DNA of 40,845 nt, from positions 1 through 40,845 of the forward strand of contig URRZ01000007.1 of the NCBI GenBank assembly GCA_900550385.1, written 5' to 3'. The position numbers were made by a program, and so were the translations under genes. Shown one piece after another: positions 31,684-40,207 of the stretch (its first letter is position 1; each line of letters starts with the position of its first letter). Origin of the DNA: an uncultured Coriobacteriaceae bacterium. GTDB taxonomy: Bacteria; Actinomycetota; Coriobacteriia; Coriobacteriales; Eggerthellaceae. Below the pieces are notes generated by a model. The model made no database searches, was not told the origin of the DNA, and saw nothing but the letters and a program-made list of their open reading frames with translations.

Positions 31684-31863
31684 TAAGTTCCACCCTCGGA
31701 TCCACATTATTGCGATGGACCGACGTATTTACAGTAGGGAGCTCAAGATCGCCCGTGGAACGGGGATTCGCGTCCGTTGATGCGAAAGCCGGGAAGCGTG
31801 CTGCGAGCACCCACCTTTCGAGGTGGGTTCATCCTTCTGGCTGGGGGTGGGGCTTTTCTTTTT
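31684..31863 (+). ncRNA. ssrS: Probable 6S RNA
   Basis: A ~180-nt non-coding unit with promoter (-10 TATACT, 31672-31677) and a T-rich end (ggcttttcttttt). A closing stem forms between ccaccc (31691-31696) and gggtgg near 31845, with an inner ggat/atcc pairing. The interior has a long arm (gatggac/gtccgttg region), a large central opening, and on its 3' strand the hairpin cccacct-ttcg-aggtggg (31810-31827). Length, long single hairpin shape and central bubble with a small 3'-strand hairpin fit 6S RNA, which holds sigma-A RNA polymerase in stationary phase. It lies upstream of rarA; as I recall, a 6S gene also sits in the rarA neighbourhood in Bacillus. It does not match RNase P, tmRNA or SRP RNA landmarks. 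Confidence 0.6.
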
Positions 31864-31888
31864 GCCATGGGCTCCGACTTGCATCCTG

Positions 31889-31919
31889 CCGCACGCTCAC
31901 GCCGCACGCTCACGCCGCA
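31889..31919. repeat. 13-bp tandem repeat
   Basis: ccgcacgctcacg occurs twice head to tail (31889-31901, 31902-31914), followed by a partial ccgca. It lies in the non-coding stretch between the 6S candidate and rarA. Possibly a replication-slippage tract. Confidence 0.7.
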
Positions 31920-32301
31920 GCCCCTGTCGCCTGCTCCCGCCGCGTTGCGCGATCTCGGCGAACCGCGGAACGGGGCGCTGCTGGAATCAGCACGAATGAA
32001 AGCGCGATGTCTGCACAGGAAAACGAGGGCCGCACTCCAGTTTTTTCTCGTTTTGCGCGGCTTAGGCCCGGCAAGGAGGCGAATTCAGGGCATCCCGTCC
32101 TTCTTCCCGCTGGGAAAGCCCTGATCGCGATTGCTTCAAGACGAACCTGCCGTTCTTCTTGCGGTGGCGATCGCGCAAAACGGACGATTTCCGGAGTTGG
32201 ATTGCCCGTTGGGGGCGATGCGGCGCGCCGAAGGGCAACTGAAGCGTGTGGCGGATGCTCTGAACGACGAAAACGACCGCCGTTCATTCTCTTCTCGCTC
32301 G

Positions 32302-32310
32302 TGATACGAT
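32302..32310 (+). promoter_or_regulatory. Extended -10 promoter 6 nt before rarA ATG
   Basis: TGATACGAT: TGn plus TACGAT (32305-32310). The ATG at 32317 coincides with the predicted transcription start; no ribosome site is present, suggesting a leaderless rarA mRNA. Confidence 0.55.
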
Positions 32311-32316
32311 ACGTTC

Positions 32317-33657
32317 ATGGACACTCTCTTCTCCGAAATAGAGCAGCAGGCGCGCTCGGAGGTGGCGCCGCTTGCGGTGCGCATGCGGCCCCGCACGCTC
32401 GACGAGCTGGTGGGGCAGGACGACGCCGTGGGGCCGGGCAGCTGGCTGCGCGCCGCCATCGAGCAGGACCGCCTCAGCTCCATCATCCTGTACGGCCCGG
32501 CGGGCACGGGCAAGACGTCGCTGGCGCACGTGATCGCCGGCGCGACGAAGGCCGTCTTCGTGGAGGTCTCCGCCATCGGTGGCACGGTCACCGACCTGCG
32601 GCGCGAGATCGACGCGGCCGAGAAGCGCCTGGCGCTGAACGGATCGCGCACCATCCTGTTCGTCGACGAGATCCACCGCTTCAACCGCAGCCAGCAGGAC
32701 GCGCTGCTGCACGCCGTGGAGGATCGCGTGGTCATCTTGGTGGGCGCCACCACCGAGAACCCGTTCTTCGAGGTGAACTCGGCGCTGATCTCGCGCTCGC
32801 GCGTGGTGGAGCTGCACAGCCTCACCGACGAGGGCATCGCCGAGCTGCTGCGTCGCGCGCTCGACGACGAGCGCGGGCTGGGCGGGCGCTACCGGCTGGA
32901 CGACGAGGCGCTTTCCGCCATCGTGCTGCTGGCCGGCGGCGATGGGCGCGCCGCGCTCACCACGCTGGAGCTGGCCGCTGCCATGGCGGGCGAGGGGTCG
33001 CGGGAGGATCCCGCCGTCATAACGCAGGAGGGCGTGCACGCGGCAACGCCGCATCGCAGCCTGCCCTACGACAAGAACAAGGACATGCACTACGACGTCG
33101 TCTCGGCGTTCATCAAGTCCATGCGCGGCAGCGACCCCGACGCGGCGCTGTACTGGCTGGCGCGCATGATCGACGGGGGAGAGGACCCCAAGTTCATCGC
33201 GCGGCGCATGTTCATCGCGGCGTCCGAGGACATCGGCAACGCCGATCCCCAGGCGCTGCTGGTGGCGGAGGCGGCGTTCCGCTCCGCCGAGGTGATCGGG
33301 TACCCGGAATGCCGCATCAACCTCGCGCAAGCTGCCATCTACCTTGCGCTGGCGCCGAAGAGCAACGCCGCCGAGGCCGGCATCGACGCCGCGCTCGCGG
33401 AGGTGCGCAACGGCCCGGCGCGCGCGGTCCCCGACCATCTGCGGGACCGCCACCGCCCCGGATCCGAGAGCTACGGCGCCTACCTGTACCCCCACGACTA
33501 CCCTGGCGGATGGGTGGAGCAGCGTTACCTTCCGGAAGGGCTGGAGCGCGGGTGCTTCTACCGTCCGGGCGATCGCGGCTGGGAGGCGTACCGCGTTGAC
33601 GCCACGGCGCGCGACCGGGCAAATCGTTCGAGTGGGAAGGGCTCGGACGTGCTATAG
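32317..33657 (+). CDS. rarA: Replication-associated recombination protein A (RarA/MgsA)
   Basis: AAA+ ATPase of 446 aa that acts at stalled replication forks, related to the clamp-loader and RuvB. Seen: PLAVRMRPRTLDELVGQDDA (N-terminal signature), Walker A ILYGPAGTGKTSLAHVIA (about 57-74), Walker B ILFVDEIHRFNRSQQDALL, sensor 1 VGATTENPFFEVNSALISR (Arg finger region), and the tetramerisation domain DKNKDMHYDVVSAFIKSMRG and ARRMFIAASEDIGNADPQAL. Full length. The start is ATG 32317, apparently leaderless. A new promoter for the next gene overlaps its 3' end. Confidence 0.97.
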   Translation: MDTLFSEIEQQARSEVAPLAVRMRPRTLDELVGQDDAVGPGSWLRAAIEQDRLSSIILYGPAGTGKTSLAHVIAGATKAVFVEVSAIGGTVTDLRREIDAAEKRLALNGSRTILFVDEIHRFNRSQQDALLHAVEDRVVILVGATTENPFFEVNSALISRSRVVELHSLTDEGIAELLRRALDDERGLGGRYRLDDEALSAIVLLAGGDGRAALTTLELAAAMAGEGSREDPAVITQEGVHAATPHRSLPYDKNKDMHYDVVSAFIKSMRGSDPDAALYWLARMIDGGEDPKFIARRMFIAASEDIGNADPQALLVAEAAFRSAEVIGYPECRINLAQAAIYLALAPKSNAAEAGIDAALAEVRNGPARAVPDHLRDRHRPGSESYGAYLYPHDYPGGWVEQRYLPEGLERGCFYRPGDRGWEAYRVDATARDRANRSSGKGSDVL

Positions 33658-33658
33658 T
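33650..33658 (+). promoter_or_regulatory. Extended -10 promoter of the DUF948 gene
   Basis: TGCTATAGT: TGn with TATAGT (33653-33658), located over the stop codon of rarA. Predicted start about 33665, 26 nt before the ATG at 33691, with gggaggtc as the ribosome site. Confidence 0.6.
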
Positions 33659-33690
33659 GATGGCTTCGAGCGAACCCGGGGAGGTCCATC

Positions 33691-34482
33691 ATGGACATCA
33701 GTGAAGTTATCAGCATCGTCTTGGCGGTCGTGCCCGTCATCGTGTTCATCGCCCTCATATGGCTCATCATCGAGCTGGTCGTCACGGTGCGCCGCACGCG
33801 CCAAACCGTCGATGAGCTGAAGAAGCAGATCGAGCCCACCCTCGCCCATGTCGAGAGCATCACGGCCTCCTTGGAGCCGGCAACGAAGAAGATCGATCCG
33901 CTGGTCGATCGCGTCTCCCTCACGGTGGACGCGGCGAACCTGGAGATCATGCGGCTCGACAAGATCCTCGAGGATGTGGGGGACGTGACCGACACCGTGT
34001 CGTCGACGGTCTCCACGGTGGACGCCATCACCAGCGCCCCCATGGATCTGGTGAACAACGTGACCACGAAGGTCCGCGGCGCTTTCAAGTCGCGCGGCGC
34101 GAGCGCCGAGTCGATGGCGCTGGGCGACCAGAAGGCCGAGGCCGCCCGCAGGGAGCGCGAGGCCGCGGAGGGCTTGGCTTTGGAGGAGGAGCGCCCGGCG
34201 GCGCCCGAGCAGGCGGCACCCGAGCAGGTCCGCGTCGACGCGCAGCCCGAACCCGCTGCGGAGGAGCCGCTTGCGGCGAAGGACGGCGCCCCCGATGACG
34301 GCGTCCGCACGGCGAAGCATGCGGTCCGCATCGGCAAGCACGCCGCCCCCCGCCAGGACTACTTCACCTACGACGGCGCCTCGCGGGAAACCGCCCCTGC
34401 GCCTGCCGCCGATGGCTCGGCGGAGGGTCGGGCGCCCTCCGATGCCGTGCAAGCCGATCTCCATTCCGATAAGCGCGCCTAA
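33691..34482 (+). CDS. DUF948-type membrane-anchored protein
   Basis: Protein of 263 aa with an N-terminal membrane helix (ISIVLAVVPVIVFIALIWLI then IELVVTV), followed by a long alpha-helical region (~28-130) with heptad-like polar/hydrophobic spacing. There, RRTRQTVDELKKQIEPTLAH and VESITASLEPATKKIDPLVD are typical of DUF948/YtxG-like proteins. The rest is a low-complexity Ala/Glu/Pro-rich tail ending with basic patches (RTAKHAVRIGKHAAPRQDYF). DUF948 members are general-stress or envelope-associated; no activity is known. Start ATG 33691 has gggaggt. The AI-2E permease gene follows after 15 nt, probably one transcript. Confidence 0.82.
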   Translation: MDISEVISIVLAVVPVIVFIALIWLIIELVVTVRRTRQTVDELKKQIEPTLAHVESITASLEPATKKIDPLVDRVSLTVDAANLEIMRLDKILEDVGDVTDTVSSTVSTVDAITSAPMDLVNNVTTKVRGAFKSRGASAESMALGDQKAEAARREREAAEGLALEEERPAAPEQAAPEQVRVDAQPEPAAEEPLAAKDGAPDDGVRTAKHAVRIGKHAAPRQDYFTYDGASRETAPAPAADGSAEGRAPSDAVQADLHSDKRA

Positions 34483-34497
34483 GCTGGCGGCGTCATC

Positions 34498-35820
34498 ATG
34501 CGCGACCTCGACATACCGGCGATCGTCTCCGAGGAAGCCCCCGTGGCGAAGGAGGCAGAGCGCACGCTGAAGTCCCGCCGGAGGCTGTTCGGCATCTGGA
34601 CGGCGGTCGGCGCCATCCTGCTTCTGTGGGTGGCGGCCTATGTCCTCAACGTGCTGTCGGTCCCCATCGGGGTCCTCATCTGGACCGTCATCATCGTGTT
34701 CTGCCTGCGCGGCATCGTGAACGCCCTGGAGAAACGCGGCGTCAACCGCGGCGTGGGCACGGCCATCGCCTACGTGGCGATGTTTCTGGTGCTGGGCCTG
34801 GTGGGCTTTCTGATGTTCTCGCCGATGTTCGGCTTCGGCTCCCAGTTCGCCAACCTGGTCCAAAGCATGCCGGGCTACGTCCAGGGCATCATCGACTGGG
34901 GCAACGGCATATACGAGCGCTACTCCGACGTCTTCCAGAACGACAACGTGCGCGAGTGGATAAACGACGCGCTCTCGGCGATGGGGTCGGCCGCCAGCAC
35001 GTTCGCGCGCGAAGGCGCCACCGGAGTGGTGGCGTTCGGCACCGGCGTGGCGAACTCGCTCATGGCGGTGGGCTTCGGCTTGGTCGTGGCGTTCTGGACG
35101 CTGATGGAGCTGCCCGCGCTCGGGCGCGAGTGCAAGCGCATCGCGGGGCCGAAGCGCCAGGAGGACCTGGAGATGCTGCACGTCACGTTCACCCGCGTGA
35201 TGGGCGGCTACATCAAGGCGACGCTCATCCAATGTGCCATCATCGGCGTCGGTTGCGGCGTGTGCTTCGCCGCGCTGGGCATCCCCAACTGCGCCGCGCT
35301 GGGCATCATCACCGGCATCCTGAACATCATCCCCGTCGTGGGCCCGTGGCTCGGCGGCGCGCTGGCCGCCGTGGTGGGCGTGTTCGTGAGCCCCCTCGCC
35401 GCCTTCATCGCCTTGGTCGGCACCATCGCCATACAGCAGATCGTCTACACGTTCGTCTCGCCGAAGCTCATGGCGAACTCGGTGGACGTGCATCCCGCGC
35501 TGACCATCCTCGCGTTGCTGGTCGGCTCGGCTGCGGGCGGCGCCATGAGCGGCGTGGTGGGGTCCATCTTCGGCATGCTGGTGTCCATACCCGCCGTGGC
35601 CGTGGCGAAGGCGCTTTTTGTGTATTATTTCGAAAAGCGGACCGGCCGCCAGATTGTCGCGGAAGATGGCGTATTCTTCAAAGGCACGCCTCCCGACGGC
35701 GAGGGCGTCGACCCGTTGGCGGACGTCACCGCCCCGCATCCGGATGTCACCGCCGCCATGGCGCGCATCGAGGAGCGGAAGGAGAAAGCCCGGCATTGGC
35801 GCCGCAGGAAGCGCCCGTGA
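34498..35820 (+). CDS. AI-2E family transporter
   Basis: Membrane permease of 440 aa of the AI-2E/PerM/YdiK-like family, whose members export small molecules or exchange sodium and protons; the autoinducer role is known only for one E. coli member. Eight membrane segments are visible, for example AVGAILLLWVAAYVLNVLSV, GVLIWTVIIVFCLRGIVNAL, AMFLVLGLVGFLMFSPMFGF and GVGCGVCFAALGIPNCAALG. The family signature is GILNIIPVVGPWLGGALAAV and VSPKLMANSVDVHPALTILA. A charged cytoplasmic tail (EERKEKARHWRRRKRP) ends the protein. Start ATG 34498 follows 15 nt after the DUF948 gene. A terminator-like hairpin follows at 35839. Confidence 0.92.
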   Translation: MRDLDIPAIVSEEAPVAKEAERTLKSRRRLFGIWTAVGAILLLWVAAYVLNVLSVPIGVLIWTVIIVFCLRGIVNALEKRGVNRGVGTAIAYVAMFLVLGLVGFLMFSPMFGFGSQFANLVQSMPGYVQGIIDWGNGIYERYSDVFQNDNVREWINDALSAMGSAASTFAREGATGVVAFGTGVANSLMAVGFGLVVAFWTLMELPALGRECKRIAGPKRQEDLEMLHVTFTRVMGGYIKATLIQCAIIGVGCGVCFAALGIPNCAALGIITGILNIIPVVGPWLGGALAAVVGVFVSPLAAFIALVGTIAIQQIVYTFVSPKLMANSVDVHPALTILALLVGSAAGGAMSGVVGSIFGMLVSIPAVAVAKALFVYYFEKRTGRQIVAEDGVFFKGTPPDGEGVDPLADVTAPHPDVTAAMARIEERKEKARHWRRRKRP

Positions 35821-35838
35821 CGGCTCGTTCGAAGCATC

Positions 35839-35863
35839 CCGCCCGGTTGATCCGGGCGGTTTC
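35839..35863 (+). terminator. Terminator-like hairpin before alaS
   Basis: Perfect 8-bp stem ccgcccgg (35839-35846) with ccgggcgg (35852-35859), loop ttgat, followed by tttc only. A weak T-tract; it may end the permease transcript. No T-box features were found between here and alaS. Confidence 0.55.
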
Positions 35864-35950
35864 GCGTAAAGGGGCGCGCTGCGAAAACGGCGCGCCGGGG
35901 CAGTACGGCGGGGCCTTGGGGCCCGCCGCGCAGGGAAAGAGCACGACAGC

Positions 35951-38590
35951 ATGAAGTACATGACCACGGCGGAGATCCGCGAGAAATACCTGAAGTTCTT
36001 CGAGGAGAAGGGCTGCAAGCGCATGCCGTCCTCCTCGCTCATCCCCGACGATCCCAGCCTGCTGCTCACCAGCGCGGGCATGGTGCAGTTCAAGCCCTAC
36101 TTCCTGCACACCAAAGAGCTCGATCCCGCCTACATGGGCACCACCACGGTGCAGAAGTGCGTGCGCACCAACGACATCGACATCATCGGCACCACGGGCC
36201 GCCACCTGAGCTTCTTCGAGATGCTGGGCAACTTCAGCTTCGGCAAGTACTTCAAGAAGGAGATGTGCGCCTGGGCGCTGGAGTTCTCCACCGAGGTGCT
36301 GGAGCTTCCGCTGGAGCGCCTGTACTTCACCGTGTTCGAGGACGACGACGAGACCATCGAGATCTGGAAGAGCCTGGGCGTGGCCGAGGACCACATCTCG
36401 CGTTTGGGCGAGGACGACAACTTCTGGCGCGCCGGCCCCACCGGCCCCTGCGGCCCGTGCTCGGAGCTGTACTACGACCAGGGCCCCGAGGTGGGCTGCG
36501 GCAGCCCCGACTGCAAGCCCGGCTGCGACTGCGACCGCTTCCTGGAGTACTGGAACTGCGTGTTCACCCAGTTCGACGGCCAGGAGGACGGCACGCTCGC
36601 GCCGCTCAAGACCAAGAACATCGACACCGGCATGGGCCTTGAGCGCATCGCGGCCATCATGCAGGGCGTCACGAACAACTACGACACCGACGTGCTGCGC
36701 GGCCTGATCTCAGTGGGCGAGGGCCTGTCGGGCAAGGCCTACAAGGCCGACGCCGCCGACGACCTGTCGCTGCGCATCGTCGCCGACCACAGCCGCTCGG
36801 TCACGTTCATGATCGCCGACGGCATCCTGCCGTCCAACGAGGGCCGCGGCTACGTGCTGCGCCGCCTGCTGCGCCGCGCGGTGATGCACGGCCGCAAGCT
36901 GGGCATCGAGGGGCCGTTCCTGAAGAGCTACATCGAGGCCATCATCGAGAAGATGGGCGACGTGTACCCCGAGATCGTCGACAACCGCGAGCTGGTGGAA
37001 CGCGTGGTCCTCTCCGAGGAGGAGCGCTTCGGCGCCACGCTGCGCGACGGGCAGGCGTACCTGGACGAGGCCCTTTCCAAGCTGGAGGGCGCCGTGCTTT
37101 CCGGCGAGGCGGCGTTCACCCTGCACGACACCTACGGGTTCCCCATCGAGATCACCGAGGAGATCTGCGCCGAGCGCGGCATCGAAGTGGACCACGAGGG
37201 CTTCGAGGCGTGCATGGAGCAGCAGCGCGAGCGCGCCCGCGCCGCCACCAAGGACGACGCCGAGGCCGCGTGGAGCACCTACGGCGGCGTGCACGCCGAC
37301 ATCCTGAAGGAGGTCGGCGCCACCGAGTTCACCGGTTACGGCGAGCTGGTGCGCGAGGCCAAGGTCGTCGCGCTCATCAAGGACGGCGCGCGCGTCGATA
37401 CGCTTGCCAAGGGCGACGAGGGCGAGATCGTGCTGGATGCCACCCCGTTCTACGCCGAGATGGGCGGCGAGGTGGGCGACACCGGCGCCATCGCGTCCGA
37501 GGGCGGCTTCGTCGCCGACGTCGTGGATACCAAGGCGCCCGAGAATGGCTTGGTATGCCACATGGCGAAGGTGCTGGACGGCAGCATCTCCGTGGGCGAC
37601 GCCGTCACCGCGGCGGTGGAGGCCAAGCGCCGCGCCCGCATCACGCGCAACCACACCGCCACGCACATCCTGCACGCGGCGCTGCGCAAGGTGCTGGGCG
37701 AGCACGTGAACCAAGCCGGCTCGTACGTCGGTCCGGACCGCCTGCGCTTCGACTTCACGCACTTCGAGGCGACGACGCCCGCGCAGCTGGCCGAGGTGGA
37801 GCGCGTGGCCAACGAGGAGATCATGGCCGCCATCCCGATGAACATCTACGAGACGTCGCTGGACGAGGCGCGCGCCGCCGGCGTGACCGCTCTGTTCGGC
37901 GAGAAGTACGGCGATACCGTGCGCGTGGTTGAGGCCGGCGAGTTCTCCCGCGAGCTGTGCGGCGGCTGCCATGTGTCCAACACGGCCGAGATCGGCTTCG
38001 TGAAGATCGTCTCCGAGTCGAGTGTCGGCGCCAATCTGCGCCGCATCGAGGCGGTGACCAGCTACGATGCGCTGGAGTACATGAACCGCATGGAAACTGA
38101 GCTCAAGAGCGCCGCCGCCGAGATGAAGGCCAAGCCCTTCGAGGTCGCCGAGCGCGTCAAGGCGAACCTGGCGGCCATCAAGGAGTTCGAGGCCGAGCGC
38201 AAGCGCGCCAAGCAGGCCGCGGCCGAAGGCGACGTCTCCGATCATCTGAAGGACGTCGTGGACGCGGCAGCCGGCTATCCGGTGGTCGTCACGCGCATCG
38301 ACGGGCTGGACACCGGCGGCCTGCGCAACGCGTGGGATATCCTGCGCGCGCGCCTGCCCAAGCCCGGCGCCTGCGTCATCGGCACGGTCAACGACGGCAA
38401 GCCCGTCATCATGGCCGCCGGCACCGACGAGGCGGTGGCTGCGGGCTTCAACGCCGGCGCGGTCATCAAGGCCATCGCGGGCAACGTCAAGGGCGGTGGC
38501 GGCGGCAAGCCCACCATGGCCCAGGCCGGCGGCAAGGACGCCTCCGGCATGGATGCCGCGCTCGAAGCGGCGCGCGATCTGCTCAAGTAG
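35951..38590 (+). CDS. alaS: Alanyl-tRNA synthetase
   Basis: Class II synthetase of 879 aa that charges tRNA-Ala, including the tRNA-Ala(CGC) encoded in this window. Catalytic core: EIREKYLKFFEEKGCKRMPS, SSLIPDDPSLLLTSAGMVQF, CVRTNDIDIIGTTGRHLSFF, EMLGNFSFGKYFKKE, and NIDTGMGLERIAAIMQG. Editing domain with zinc ligands: NHTATHILHAALRKVLGEHV and ELCGGCHVSNTAEIGFVKIV. The C-Ala domain ends with GNVKGGGGGKPTMAQAGGKD. Full length. Start ATG 35951 (MKYMTT; ATG 35960 is possible). ruvX starts 3 nt after the stop, forming the conserved alaS-ruvX-mltG cluster. Confidence 0.98.
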   Translation: MKYMTTAEIREKYLKFFEEKGCKRMPSSSLIPDDPSLLLTSAGMVQFKPYFLHTKELDPAYMGTTTVQKCVRTNDIDIIGTTGRHLSFFEMLGNFSFGKYFKKEMCAWALEFSTEVLELPLERLYFTVFEDDDETIEIWKSLGVAEDHISRLGEDDNFWRAGPTGPCGPCSELYYDQGPEVGCGSPDCKPGCDCDRFLEYWNCVFTQFDGQEDGTLAPLKTKNIDTGMGLERIAAIMQGVTNNYDTDVLRGLISVGEGLSGKAYKADAADDLSLRIVADHSRSVTFMIADGILPSNEGRGYVLRRLLRRAVMHGRKLGIEGPFLKSYIEAIIEKMGDVYPEIVDNRELVERVVLSEEERFGATLRDGQAYLDEALSKLEGAVLSGEAAFTLHDTYGFPIEITEEICAERGIEVDHEGFEACMEQQRERARAATKDDAEAAWSTYGGVHADILKEVGATEFTGYGELVREAKVVALIKDGARVDTLAKGDEGEIVLDATPFYAEMGGEVGDTGAIASEGGFVADVVDTKAPENGLVCHMAKVLDGSISVGDAVTAAVEAKRRARITRNHTATHILHAALRKVLGEHVNQAGSYVGPDRLRFDFTHFEATTPAQLAEVERVANEEIMAAIPMNIYETSLDEARAAGVTALFGEKYGDTVRVVEAGEFSRELCGGCHVSNTAEIGFVKIVSESSVGANLRRIEAVTSYDALEYMNRMETELKSAAAEMKAKPFEVAERVKANLAAIKEFEAERKRAKQAAAEGDVSDHLKDVVDAAAGYPVVVTRIDGLDTGGLRNAWDILRARLPKPGACVIGTVNDGKPVIMAAGTDEAVAAGFNAGAVIKAIAGNVKGGGGGKPTMAQAGGKDASGMDAALEAARDLLK

Positions 38591-38593
38591 CGG

Positions 38594-39016
38594 ATGCGCA
38601 TCCTAGCGCTCGACATCGGGGAGGTGCGCGTCGGGGTCGCCGTGAGCGACTCGGGGGAACGCGTCGCCTCCCCGGTTTGCGTTCTGCCGGCGGCGGAGGT
38701 CCTCTCCTGCGCGAAGCCGTTTCGCCGCGTGCTGGATGATTGGGAGCCCGAGCTTCTGCTGTGCGGGCTGCCCTATACGCTCTCCGGGGAGGAGGGCCCC
38801 CAGGCGGCGCGCATCCGGGCGGCGGCGCAGCGCATATCCGAAGCATGCGGGATCCCCTGCGAGTTCGCCGACGAGCGCCTGAGCTCCTCGGAGGCCAAAC
38901 GGAGTTTGCGTGAAAAGGGGCTCTCGGAAAAGCAGATGCGCGGCAAAGTGGATATGATAGCCGCAAGTGTGTTCTTGCAGGCGTGGCTCGACGCCCGCCG
39001 CCAATCCGACCAATAA
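38594..39016 (+). CDS. ruvX: Putative pre-16S rRNA nuclease / Holliday junction resolvase-like protein
   Basis: YqgF/RuvX, 140 aa, RNase H-fold nuclease implicated in 16S rRNA 5'-end maturation and earlier described as a Holliday resolvase homolog. Seen: MRILALDIGEVRVGVAVSDS (first catalytic Asp in ALDIGEVRVG), LLLCGLPYTLSGEEGP (G-x-P loop), CEFADERLSSSEAKRSL (catalytic DER), and KVDMIAASVFLQAWLD (last Asp in D-x-x-AA). All acidic residues are intact. It starts 3 nt after alaS, with the ribosome site inside that gene's end, and mltG begins 9 nt later; one operon. Confidence 0.95.
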   Translation: MRILALDIGEVRVGVAVSDSGERVASPVCVLPAAEVLSCAKPFRRVLDDWEPELLLCGLPYTLSGEEGPQAARIRAAAQRISEACGIPCEFADERLSSSEAKRSLREKGLSEKQMRGKVDMIAASVFLQAWLDARRQSDQ

Positions 39017-39025
39017 GGAGCGTCC

Positions 39026-40183
39026 ATGCCTCTGCGGAAAAGGCAGATCACGTATTCGCGGCGGCCCAACCATGCCGCCCGCTCGGCGCATGCGCGCGGC
39101 GACAAGATGTTCCGCACGTACGACACCAGCTACATCCGCCCCAAGCGCAGCAAGGCGCCCACCATCATCGCGCTCGTTGTGGCGCTCATCGTCGTCGCAG
39201 CCGTCATCTTCGGCGTGACGACCCTGTTCCGCGGCTGCTCCGCCCAGCCCGCGCTGGAGGAGGGCCAGACGGTCCAGGTCGAGGTCGCCGAGGGATCCGG
39301 CGCCTCCGCCATCGCCGACCAGCTGCTCGACGCCGGCGTCATCGGCAGCGCGAACGACTTCACCAAAGCGGTGAAGTCCATGGACGCCGGGTTCGACCTG
39401 AAGCCGGGCACCTACGAGTTCACCGGCGGCATGTCGGTGGAGGATGTGGTGAACCTGCTGGTGAGCGGGCCGAACGTGTTCGCCGACGGCCTCACCATCC
39501 CCGAAGGCTACACGCTGGAGCAGATCGCCCAAGCGGTGGAGAAGTTCACCGAGGGACGCATCTCCGCCGCCCAGTTCACCGCCGCGGCCTCCGATGCCAG
39601 CGTCTACGCGGGCGAGTTCTCGTTCCTCGCGGATGCGGGCGACGCCAGCCTGGAGGGCTTCCTGTTCCCGAAGACCTACGAGGTCGCCGACGATGCGACG
39701 GCCGAATCGCTGGTCCGCCAGATGCTGCGGCAGTTCGAGGCCGAAACCGCCTCGCTGGATTGGTCCTACCCCGAAAGCGTCGGGCTTTCGCTTTACGACG
39801 CGGTGAAGCTGGCTTCGATCGTCGAGAAGGAATCCAGCGGCGACGAGCAGATCCGCGCGCAGGTGGCGTCGGTGTTCTACAACCGCCTGACCACCGACGG
39901 CGATCCGACCTACGGCATGCTGCAAAGCGATGCGACCACCGCCTACGAGGTGGGCCACGACCCCACGCCCGAGGACGTGGAGACCCCCAGCGAGTACAAC
40001 ACCTACACCAACAAGGGGCTCACCCCCACGCCCATCTGCTCTCCCGGCATCGACTGCCTGCAGGCGGTGTGCAATCCCGCGCAAACCGACTACTACTTCT
40101 TCTACTTCGAGGCCGATGATGACGGCGAGATGCAGTACTACTTCACGGAGACCTACGACGAGCATATGGCGACGTTCTCGTAG
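39026..40183 (+). CDS. mltG: Endolytic murein transglycosylase MltG
   Basis: YceG-like endolytic transglycosylase of 385 aa that cuts nascent peptidoglycan strands outside the membrane. A basic cytoplasmic N-terminus (~1-45, RTYDTSYIRPKRSKAPTIIA) leads to one helix (ALVVALIVVAAVIFGVTTLF), then an extracytoplasmic LysM-like domain (EGSGASAIADQLLDAGVIGS; LKPGTYEFTGGMS). The catalytic domain has EGFLFPKTYEVADDATAES, ASIVEKESSGDEQIRAQVAS (catalytic Glu in IVEKES), FYNRL, LQSDATTAYEVG, YNTYTNKGLTPTPICSPG and AVCNPAQTDYYFFYFE. Full length. Start ATG 39026 has aaggag. It is 9 nt after ruvX, and yqeG follows after 24 nt. Confidence 0.96.
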   Translation: MPLRKRQITYSRRPNHAARSAHARGDKMFRTYDTSYIRPKRSKAPTIIALVVALIVVAAVIFGVTTLFRGCSAQPALEEGQTVQVEVAEGSGASAIADQLLDAGVIGSANDFTKAVKSMDAGFDLKPGTYEFTGGMSVEDVVNLLVSGPNVFADGLTIPEGYTLEQIAQAVEKFTEGRISAAQFTAAASDASVYAGEFSFLADAGDASLEGFLFPKTYEVADDATAESLVRQMLRQFEAETASLDWSYPESVGLSLYDAVKLASIVEKESSGDEQIRAQVASVFYNRLTTDGDPTYGMLQSDATTAYEVGHDPTPEDVETPSEYNTYTNKGLTPTPICSPGIDCLQAVCNPAQTDYYFFYFEADDDGEMQYYFTETYDEHMATFS

Positions 40184-40207
40184 GTGGCATCGCGCGGAGC
40201 GAGCCCA

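Larger units (their letters stand above)
31864..32316. other. Non-coding stretch between 6S candidate and rarA
   Basis: About 450 nt with no supported gene on either strand. It holds the tandem repeat at 31889, a dyad aaaacgag (32020-32027)/ctcgtttt (32047-32054), and the rarA promoter at its end. Composition is mixed, with several short T runs; nothing resembles a protein family. Confidence 0.5.

Noticed and set aside
35864..35950. T-box leader before alaS
   Set aside because: Too short, and it lacks the conserved antiterminator bulge sequence.
33652..36093. 813-residue open frame on the minus strand
   Set aside because: Antisense to the DUF948 and permease genes; low-complexity Arg/His/Asp translation.
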